This document shows positions 5,561 to 10,439 of a stretch of DNA of 10,439 nucleotides, piece after piece (positions within the stretch are counted from its first letter, which is position 1; every line of letters starts with the position of its first letter). The notes beneath the pieces are model-generated. The model searched no databases. It was not told the origin of the DNA and saw only the letters and a list, made by a program, of their open reading frames with translations. This DNA comes from CAYPKW01 sp964411425 (GTDB lineage: Bacteria; Pseudomonadota; Alphaproteobacteria; Dongiales; Dongiaceae): NCBI GenBank assembly GCA_964411425.1, contig CAYPKW010000083.1:1-10439 (forward strand), given 5' to 3'. The translations under genes were made by a program, and so were the position numbers.

Positions 5561-6361
5561 ATGATCGTACCCGCGCCGTCCGCGAATGAACCCATCCTGT
5601 TGCGCCAGGATCGCGGCGCCGTCGCGACCCTCGTCTTGAACCGGCCGCAAGCGCGCAATGCGCTGTCGCTCGCCCTCATGGACGCGCTCATCGGCGAATT
5701 GAAGGCGATCGCAGCCGACGCCGGAGTGAAGGCGGTCGTGCTAGCCGGCGCCGGCCCCGCCTTCTGCGCCGGGCACGATCTCAAGGAGCTGCGCGCCATG
5801 CCCCGGCGCGATTTCTACGAACAGGTCTTCGCGCGATGCAGCGAGATGATGTTGGCGATCGTGCGCCTGCCCAAGCCCGTGATCGCGCGCGTGCACGGCG
5901 TCGCCACCGCCGCCGGCTGCCAACTGGTCGCGTCCTCTGATCTCGCGGTCGCGGACGAGGACGCCCGCTTCGCCACGCCGGGAGTCAATATCGGCCTCTT
6001 CTGCTCGACGCCGATGGTGGCGCTCTCCCGCAACGCGCCCCGCAAGCAGGCGATGGAAATGCTGCTCACCGGCGACATGATCGACGCCAGGCGCGCCGTC
6101 GAAATCGGATTGATCAACCGCGCCGTGCCGGCGGCGGAGCTTGAGCGCAGCACCATGAATTTGGCTGCCAAAATCGCCGCCAAGTCGCCCTACGTGCTCG
6201 CCATCGGCAAAGAGGCGTTCTACCGCCAGCTCGACATGGACCTCGCCGCAGCCTACGCCTACGCTGGCGAGACGATGGTCCGCAACATGCTGGCCGAGGA
6301 CGCCGCCGAGGGCATCGACGCCTTCATCGGAAAGCGCCCGCCCGCCTGGCGCGGCCGCTGA
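5561..6361 (+). CDS. ECHDC3-like enoyl-CoA hydratase/isomerase family (crotonase) protein
   Basis: A 266-residue crotonase-fold protein. The acyl-CoA binding/oxyanion region is FCAGHDLKEL (68-77). The stretch ATAAGCQLVASSDLAVA (115-131) and FATPGVNIGLFCSTPMVALS (137-156) are hallmarks of the ECHDC3 subgroup, known in eukaryotes and bacteria but without an agreed reaction. The two glutamates that catalyse hydration in classical enoyl-CoA hydratases are replaced: Q121 in GCQL, and G141 in PGVNIG where PE is usual. A plain hydratase role is therefore doubtful; a thioesterase, isomerase or binding role remains possible. The ATG at 5561 is chosen for its GGAG six nt upstream; an ATG at 5510 is in frame but lacks a site. 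The stop overlaps the next start by 1 nt (TGATG). Confidence 0.9.
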   Translation: MIVPAPSANEPILLRQDRGAVATLVLNRPQARNALSLALMDALIGELKAIAADAGVKAVVLAGAGPAFCAGHDLKELRAMPRRDFYEQVFARCSEMMLAIVRLPKPVIARVHGVATAAGCQLVASSDLAVADEDARFATPGVNIGLFCSTPMVALSRNAPRKQAMEMLLTGDMIDARRAVEIGLINRAVPAAELERSTMNLAAKIAAKSPYVLAIGKEAFYRQLDMDLAAAYAYAGETMVRNMLAEDAAEGIDAFIGKRPPAWRGR

Positions 6362-6858
6362 TGACGGATCGGCACGATCACTATTCCGACGCGCTGTTGC
6401 GCCGGGTGCTGGCCGGCGTCAAGACCATCGCCATGGTCGGCGCCAGCCCGGACTGGCACAAGGCGAGTTCCTTCGCCATGAAGTACCTGCAAGGCAAGGG
6501 CTACCGGGTGGTGCCGGTAAACCCGCGCGCCGCCGGCCGGACGGTGCTGGGCGAAACCTGCTACGCGAGCCTGAAGGACATCCCCCCGGATGCGCGCCCC
6601 GACATGGTGCAGATCTTCCGCCGCCCGGACGCCGTGCCCCCGGTAGTGGACGACGCCATCGCCATCGGCGCCAAGGTGGTGTGGATGCAGCTCGGCGTGC
6701 GCCACGACGAGGCGGCGGCCAAGGCCGAGGCCGCCGGGCTCTCCGTCATCATGAACCGCTGCCCGAAGATCGAGTACGGGCGGCTCAACGGCGAGCTGTC
6801 CTGGGGCGGCTTCAATTCGCGAATCATCACGAGCCGGCGGCGGCGGCCCGGCCGATGA
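6361..6858 (+). CDS. CoA-binding (YccU-type) Rossmann-fold protein
   Basis: A 165-residue single-domain protein of the CoA-binding family related to the N-terminal domain of succinyl-CoA synthetase alpha. A Rossmann loop (TIAMVGASPDWHKAS, 22-36) is followed by GYRVVPVNPRAAG (47-59), an ETCYASLKDIP strip (65-75) and the family's end motif NRCPKIEYGRL (132-142) with C134. The biochemical role of this family is not settled; binding of CoA or a CoA thioester is inferred from homology. The ATG overlaps the crotonase stop by 1 nt, and its own stop overlaps the next start (ATGA), so the three proteins are probably made together. The C terminus is unusually arginine-rich (SRRRRPGR). Confidence 0.92.
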   Translation: MTDRHDHYSDALLRRVLAGVKTIAMVGASPDWHKASSFAMKYLQGKGYRVVPVNPRAAGRTVLGETCYASLKDIPPDARPDMVQIFRRPDAVPPVVDDAIAIGAKVVWMQLGVRHDEAAAKAEAAGLSVIMNRCPKIEYGRLNGELSWGGFNSRIITSRRRRPGR

Positions 6859-8141
6859 GCGAGCGCCCGCCGGGCTTCGAGACGCGCGCCATCCACGCCG
6901 GCGCGCCGCCCGATCCGACGACCGGCGCGCGCATCATGCCGATCTACCACACCACCGCCTATGTGTTCGACAGCGTCGACCACGCGGCCTCGCTGTTCGA
7001 CCTCTCGGCCTTCGGCTACATCTACTCGCGGCTCTCTAACCCGACCGTGGCCGCGCTCGAGGAGCGCGTCGCCAGCCTCGAAGGTGGGCGCGGCGGCACG
7101 GCTTGCGCCTCGGGCCACGCCGCCCAGGTCATCGCCTTCTTTTCGCTCATGGAGCCGGGCGACGAGTTCCTCTCGTCGCGTCGGCTCTATGGCGGATCGA
7201 TCACGCAGTTCGGCAAGACCTTCGCCAAGTTCGGCTGGAAGGCGATCTTCGTCGACGCCGACGACCCGGACAATTTCGCCCGCGCGCTCACGCCCAAGTG
7301 CAAGGCGATCTTCGTCGAGAGCATCGCCAACCCGGGCGGCGTCATCACCGACCTGGAGCGGGTGGCCGGCATCGCCAAGGAGGCCGGCATCCCCTTCATC
7401 GTCGACAACACGCTCGCCTCGCCTTACCTGTGCCAGCCCTTCGACTGGGGCGCCGACATCGTCGTCCACTCCACGACGAAGTTCCTGTGCGGCCACGGCA
7501 ACTCACTGGGCGGCGTGGTCGTCGACTCCGGCGGGTTCGACTGGACGAAGAGCGGCAAGTTCCGCGCCCTCAGCGAACCGGAGCCGGCCTACCACGGCCT
7601 CAAGTTCCATGAGACCTTCGGCGACATGGCGTTCACCATGCACGCGCACGCGGTGGGCCTGCGCGACCTCGGCCCGGCACTGTCGCCCACCAACGCGTTC
7701 CTCACCCTCACCGGCATCGAAACGCTGGCGCTCCGCATGGAGCGCCACGTCGAGAACGCGCTCAGGGTGGCACGGCACCTGGAGCGCCACCCGCAAGTGA
7801 CCTGGGTCTCCTACGCCGGGCTGCCGTCGAGCCCCTACCACGCGCTGGCCAGGAAATACATGCCGCTGGGCGCCGGCGCGGTGTTCACCTTCGGCGTCAA
7901 GGGCGGCTACGAGGCCGGGATCAAGGTCGTCGAGGCCTGCGACCTCATTTCGCATCTCGCCAACATCGGCGACACCCGCAGCCTCATCCTGCATCCTGCC
8001 TCGACGACCCACCGCCAACTGAGCGACGAGCAGCGGGAGGCCGCCGGCGCCGGGCCGGACGTGGTGCGCCTCTCGGTCGGGCTGGAGACGGTCGAGGACA
8101 TCATCGCCGACCTCGACCAGGCGTTGGCGGCGGCCAAGTAG
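6855..8141 (+). CDS. metY: O-acetylhomoserine sulfhydrylase (MetY-type, PLP enzyme)
   Basis: A 428-residue member of the Cys/Met-metabolism PLP family. It would convert O-acetylhomoserine plus sulfide to homocysteine and acetate in direct-sulfurylation methionine synthesis. Visible features are GFETRAIHAG (7-16), the phosphate-binding YSRLSNPT (57-64), ASGHAA (85-90), the cofactor aspartate in VDNT (183-186), and the Schiff-base lysine K209 in HSTTKFLCGHG. C-terminal LILHPASTTHRQL (374-386) is typical. Length and lack of gaps favour MetY (about 425-435 residues) over the shorter MetB/MetC/MetZ enzymes, although O-succinylhomoserine or cystathionine chemistry cannot be excluded. The ATG at 6855 overlaps the CoA-binding gene stop (ATGA). 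The frame extends upstream to 6681, but that part shadows the neighbouring gene. It is the last gene of the operon. Confidence 0.93.
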   Translation: MSERPPGFETRAIHAGAPPDPTTGARIMPIYHTTAYVFDSVDHAASLFDLSAFGYIYSRLSNPTVAALEERVASLEGGRGGTACASGHAAQVIAFFSLMEPGDEFLSSRRLYGGSITQFGKTFAKFGWKAIFVDADDPDNFARALTPKCKAIFVESIANPGGVITDLERVAGIAKEAGIPFIVDNTLASPYLCQPFDWGADIVVHSTTKFLCGHGNSLGGVVVDSGGFDWTKSGKFRALSEPEPAYHGLKFHETFGDMAFTMHAHAVGLRDLGPALSPTNAFLTLTGIETLALRMERHVENALRVARHLERHPQVTWVSYAGLPSSPYHALARKYMPLGAGAVFTFGVKGGYEAGIKVVEACDLISHLANIGDTRSLILHPASTTHRQLSDEQREAAGAGPDVVRLSVGLETVEDIIADLDQALAAAK

Positions 8142-8174
8142 GATTGTGCGCCGGCGGCGGAGAATCACGATCCT
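8140..8174 (+). terminator. Possible stem-loop at the end of the metY operon
   Basis: AGGATTGTG (8140-8148) can pair with CACGATCCT (8166-8174), giving nine pairs with one G-U across a 17-nt GC-rich loop. The stem starts inside the metY stop codon. No run of T follows, so it is not a standard intrinsic terminator; it may slow polymerase or protect the 3' end. Nothing else is recognised before 8240. Confidence 0.3.
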
Positions 8175-8239
8175 GTGAGGGCGCCTAGGGCCGCGCCAAA
8201 GTTGTTGCGCGTAATCGCCGGGGGATCGATACTTGCCGC

Positions 8240-8572
8240 GTGCGCAAGCTCGCTCGATGCCTGCTGCCGAGCCTTTTTTTCGGCCTGCTTCTGGTTACCG
8301 GGGCGTGGTCGCATTCGCTGGCGGCGGCGGCGGCCGAGGACAGCGTCGCGGCGATTGCGGCCGCGCCGATGCCGACCGGCTGCGATGCCTGCGGGAGTCT
8401 CGATGGCAGCGACGCAACGGCGGCCGCATGTGGGCTGACCTGCACGGCGCCGCTAGGCGCAACCGTCCAGATGCCGTTGTTCCACCCCCTGCCCGCGCAT
8501 CCGGCGGCGTGTCCGACCGACAAGTTGTCCGCGGTCGCGGTCCAACCCGACCCGCTGCCTCCCCGATCCTAG
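8240..8572 (+). CDS. Small exported cysteine-containing protein, likely copper-locus associated
   Basis: A 110-residue predicted secreted or periplasmic protein without a recognised domain. The N terminus MRKLARCLLPSLFFGLLLVT plus Ala-rich stretch to about residue 32 looks like a Sec signal. The mature part carries five cysteines, as C48-D-A-C51, C64-x3-C68 and C91, and ends in the proline-rich VQPDPLPPRS. Small exported proteins with CxxC pairs and a PDPxPPR-like tail occur beside copper-resistance genes; this likeness is recalled, not searched, so a copper-binding role is inference. The start is GTG at 8240, with no close Shine-Dalgarno (a GGGG is about 16 nt away). A TTGCGC(17)GATACT arrangement (8205-8233) would start RNA at about this GTG, so the message could be leaderless. 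It was preferred over overlapping frames because only it shows a signal peptide followed by an ordered cysteine pattern. Confidence 0.6.
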   Translation: MRKLARCLLPSLFFGLLLVTGAWSHSLAAAAAEDSVAAIAAAPMPTGCDACGSLDGSDATAAACGLTCTAPLGATVQMPLFHPLPAHPAACPTDKLSAVAVQPDPLPPRS

Positions 8573-8588
8573 ATAATTCGGACTCCCA

Positions 8589-8608
8589 CCGCGTTCGATC
8601 GAACGCGG
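8589..8608. promoter_or_regulatory. Perfect 20-bp palindrome between the small Cys-rich gene and the multicopper oxidase
   Basis: Each half reads CCGCGTTCGA and its reverse complement, centred on GATC at 8597-8600. Allowing one bulged base, CCCA (8585-8588) and TGGG (8610-8613) extend the pairing. It begins 17 nt after the TAG at 8570-8572. It could be an RNA hairpin ending or protecting the small gene's transcript (no T-tract), or a protein-binding site for a dimeric regulator ahead of the oxidase. The sequence alone does not decide. Confidence 0.5.
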
Positions 8609-8639
8609 CTGGGTTCATCCGTAACAAGTAGTTCGCGTC

Positions 8640-8670
8640 TTGCGCCAACCGGTCGCAAGGCGACTACAGT
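8640..8670 (+). promoter_or_regulatory. Promoter-like site with a 19-bp spacer and dyad (MerR/CueR-type candidate)
   Basis: TTGCGC (8640-8645) and TACAGT (8665-8670) are separated by 19 nt, the long spacing typical of promoters activated by MerR-family regulators such as the copper sensor CueR. Dyads lie within: CTTGCG/CGCAAG (8639-8644 and 8654-8659) and CGCC/GGCG (8643-8646 and 8659-8662). The classical CueR box is not matched. Transcription would start near 8677, leaving a leader of about 40 nt before the oxidase ATG. Confidence 0.4.
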
Positions 8671-8716
8671 CTGAGGCCGTCCGAGCGTTCCGCGACGGCC
8701 GCGAGCGAGGGTATCG

Positions 8717-10183
8717 ATGATGATGTTAGCAATCGGTCCTGGAACGGTCACACGCCGGTCGGTTCTATTGGGCGGCCTGGCGCTGGCGGCCACCGGCGCC
8801 ACGGCGAGGCGCACGCTGGCCGGCGCCGAAGTCACCGAGCGATTGGTCGCTCGACCGAGCCGCGTGCCCTTGGTCGGCGGCCCGTATCCCGCCACGGACG
8901 TTTGGGCCTACAACGGCCAGGTTCCGGGCCCGACGCTGCGATTCCGGCAGGGCGAGACCGTCCGCGTCGCAGTCGAGAATCGGCTGTCGGAGGAAACCAC
9001 CGTGCACTGGCACGGTATCCGCCTGCCCAACCCGATGGACGGTGTGCCGCACCTGACGCAACGGCCGATCGGCCCCGGCGAGACCTTCACCTACGAATTC
9101 CCCCTGCCCGACGCGGGCACCTACTGGTACCACCCGCATCAGCGCAGCTTCGAGCAGGTGGGCCGCGGCCTCTACGGCCCGTTGATCGTCGAGGAGCTTG
9201 ATGCCGTCCCGGTGGACCGAGACGTCGTCTGGGCGCTCGACGACTGGCGCCTCACGCCGGGCGCCGCGATCGCCGGCGATTTCGGCAATCGCATGGATGC
9301 CGGCATGGCCGGTCGCATCGGCAACACGGTGACAGTGAATGGCCAGGTGCCGTCGACGTTCGCCGTCCGCGCCGGTGAACGCATCCGTTTGCGCCTGATC
9401 AACGCGGCCAACGCGCGCATCTTCGGGCTTGCGTTCGAGGGCCATCGGCCGCTCGTCATCGCCCTCGACGGACAACCCGTCGAGCCGCACGAGACCGATG
9501 ACGGTCGGATCGTGCTCGGCCCGGCGATGCGCGCCGATCTCATCCTCGATATGGCCGGACGGCCTGGGGATCGCTTCGCGCTCATCGACAGCTACTACCG
9601 GGACTTCGCATACAAGCTGCTCGATGTCGTCTATGCCGACGAACCGCCGCTCCGCGACCAAGCGCCCGAGGCCGCGGTCCGTCTTCCTCCGAATCCGGTG
9701 CCCGAGCCTGACCTCGCGAAGGCGGAACGCCACGAGATCGTCCTCGGCGGGGGGATGATGGGCGAAATGATGGGTGGCGGAATGACGGGCGGCGACATGA
9801 TGAGCGGGATGATGGGTGGCATGATGGGTGGGATGATGGGCGGTGGGATGACGAGCGGCAACGTCTGGACCATCAACGGCGTGTCTGCCGGCGAGCAAAT
9901 TCACGAACCCTTACTCGTGCTGCGGCGCGATCGTTCCTATCTGTTCGCCATTCACAACCGCACGGCTTTCCCTCATCCGATCCACCTCCATGGCCATGCG
10001 TTCCGCGTCCTCTCCCGCAACGGCCAAGCGACCCGCTACCGCGAGTGGCAGGACACCGTGCTGACGGCGCCGCGCGAAGTCGTCGAGATCGCCTTCGTCG
10101 CCGACAATCCCGGCGACTGGATGATCCATTGCCACATCCTCGAGCACCAGGCCGCCGGCATGATGGCGAGTATTCGTATCTGA
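8717..10183 (+). CDS. Tat-exported multicopper oxidase (CueO/CopA-like, probable cuprous oxidase)
   Basis: A 488-residue periplasmic multicopper oxidase with three cupredoxin domains. The Tat signal is T-R13-R14-S-V-L-L followed by a hydrophobic Ala/Leu/Gly stretch. All four copper motifs are intact: H97-W-H99-G, H139-P-H141, H420-P-I-H423-L-H425, and H471-C472-H473-I-L-E-H477 with M482 as likely type 1 axial ligand. A methionine-rich insert (347-378) precedes the third domain's copper motifs, as in CueO-type enzymes where such loops deliver Cu(I). The likely job is oxidation of toxic Cu(I) in the periplasm. The ATG at 8717 has GAGGG five nt upstream; two more in-frame ATGs follow at once. 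The next gene starts 22 nt after its stop. Confidence 0.95.
   Translation: MMMLAIGPGTVTRRSVLLGGLALAATGATARRTLAGAEVTERLVARPSRVPLVGGPYPATDVWAYNGQVPGPTLRFRQGETVRVAVENRLSEETTVHWHGIRLPNPMDGVPHLTQRPIGPGETFTYEFPLPDAGTYWYHPHQRSFEQVGRGLYGPLIVEELDAVPVDRDVVWALDDWRLTPGAAIAGDFGNRMDAGMAGRIGNTVTVNGQVPSTFAVRAGERIRLRLINAANARIFGLAFEGHRPLVIALDGQPVEPHETDDGRIVLGPAMRADLILDMAGRPGDRFALIDSYYRDFAYKLLDVVYADEPPLRDQAPEAAVRLPPNPVPEPDLAKAERHEIVLGGGMMGEMMGGGMTGGDMMSGMMGGMMGGMMGGGMTSGNVWTINGVSAGEQIHEPLLVLRRDRSYLFAIHNRTAFPHPIHLHGHAFRVLSRNGQATRYREWQDTVLTAPREVVEIAFVADNPGDWMIHCHILEHQAAGMMASIRI
9755..9850 (+). repeat. Methionine-glycine coding repeat inside the multicopper oxidase
   Basis: This tract encodes residues 347-378, with 14 methionines and mostly glycine between them. 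At DNA level it is an imperfect tandem array built on ATGATGGG plus GGN codons, with three near-identical 12-nt copies in a row around 9807-9842. Such arrays can gain or lose units by slippage. Read on the opposite strand it gives a spurious His-rich sequence. Confidence 0.85.
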
Positions 10184-10205
10184 ACTAGCGACGAGGAGAA
10201 GTTCG

Positions 10206-10439
10206 ATGCAAAGCGAATCGCCATCCTCGATAGAGGCGCCGCCGGCCCGCCAACTCGCGGTGCCGCTCGGCCAGTGGCTGCGCGGCCCGCGCGGCCTCGT
10301 CCTGACGGCCAGCTTGGCCACCGGGGCGGGCCTGGTCCTCGGCTGGGACTGGCTGGTTGCCGCGGGCGCCGCTCCCATTCTTATCGCCGTCCTGCCTTGC
10401 GCGCTCATGTGCGGCCTTGGCCTCTGCATGATGCCGAAG
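10206..10439 (+). CDS. Small membrane protein with Cys-rich second helix (3' end outside window)
   Basis: The first 78 residues are present and no stop is reached before the window ends. A soluble Ser/Pro-rich N terminus (1-28) is followed by two hydrophobic helices (about 31-46 and 50-70). The second reads APILIAVLPC and continues into ALMCGLGLCMM, giving C65, C69 and C74 with nearby methionines, which suggests metal contact in or near the membrane. No named family is recognised with confidence; short proteins with an LPCALMCGLGLC-like helix next to copper genes are recalled but unsearched. GAGGAG (10193-10198) lies seven nt before the ATG, an excellent ribosome-binding site, and the gap to the oxidase stop is 22 nt, so co-transcription is very likely. 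Confidence 0.75.
   Translation, partial: MQSESPSSIEAPPARQLAVPLGQWLRGPRGLVLTASLATGAGLVLGWDWLVAAGAAPILIAVLPCALMCGLGLCMMPK

Noticed and set aside
5470..5799. N-terminal extension of the ArsR-type repressor and a longer minus-strand frame
   Set aside because: It overlaps the divergent crotonase gene and its promoter, and does not resemble any domain; ArsR proteins of about 118 residues are normal.
6681..6854. Upstream extension of the MetY frame
   Set aside because: It overlaps the CoA-binding gene out of frame; MetY family alignment begins at MSERPPGFETRAIHAG.
6961..7800. Plus-strand Ser/Arg-rich frame of 279 codons
   Set aside because: It is a shifted-frame shadow within metY, with biased Ser/Arg/Pro content typical of GC-rich out-of-frame reading.
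8233..8631. Alternative plus-strand frame of 132 codons over the small Cys-rich gene
   Set aside because: No signal peptide or ordered motif; it is Arg-rich and runs across the palindrome. The 8240-8572 frame is more protein-like, although neither is proven.
8765..9904. Minus-strand open frame of 379 codons with a His-rich repeat resembling a metal-binding protein
   Set aside because: The His-rich part is the reverse reading of the Met-Gly repeat in the oxidase (CAT opposite ATG). The oxidase has all copper motifs, so this is a shadow.

Overview
The window looks like chromosomal DNA from a GC-rich alphaproteobacterium, probably a Rhodospirillales- or Rhizobiales-like lineage and possibly a metagenome-derived genome. 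The grounds are the high GC content, dense ATGA/GTGA-coupled operons, the rplM-rpsI-argC linkage, a crotonase/CoA-binding/MetY operon of alphaproteobacterial type, and a nested intergenic palindrome of the kind these genomes scatter. The lineage call is inference, because no rRNA or other marker is present.

Left half (236-4003, minus strand). One probable transcript reads rplM (L13), rpsI (S9), an enolase-superfamily enzyme, argC and a gamma-class carbonic anhydrase-like protein. Junctions are tight: a 4-nt overlap, 21 nt, 8 nt and a 3-nt GTGA overlap. A TTGACA / CATACT promoter lies about 40-65 nt upstream of rplM. The transcript runs into a nested palindromic element (97-189) just past the last stop codon.

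Middle (4141-5469, minus strand). A three-gene metal-homeostasis cassette reads ArsR/SmtB-type repressor, short CDF-type cation transporter, small exported SHOCT-domain membrane protein. The repressor carries the complete alpha-5 metal site D-x-H-x10-H-x2-E of SmtB-type zinc sensors, so the cassette is predicted to be a zinc (or cobalt) responsive efflux unit.

Right-middle (5561-8141, plus strand). Divergent from the repressor is a compact three-gene operon: an ECHDC3-like crotonase lacking both catalytic glutamates, a YccU-type CoA-binding Rossmann protein, and a MetY-type O-acetylhomoserine sulfhydrylase. Adjacent genes overlap by 1 and 3 nt.

Right end (8240-10439, plus strand). A probable copper-handling locus: a small exported Cys-rich protein, a perfect 20-bp palindrome, a promoter-like site with the 19-bp spacer seen at MerR-family targets, a Tat-exported multicopper oxidase with a methionine-rich insert, and the start of a small two-helix membrane protein with three cysteines, cut by the window end.

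Most of this is recognisable housekeeping and metal-homeostasis content. The least-described parts are the two small proteins flanking the multicopper oxidase, the atypical active sites of the enolase-superfamily and crotonase proteins, and the SHOCT/short-CDF/SmtB-like cassette. No CRISPR, rRNA, tRNA, phage or complete insertion sequence was seen.
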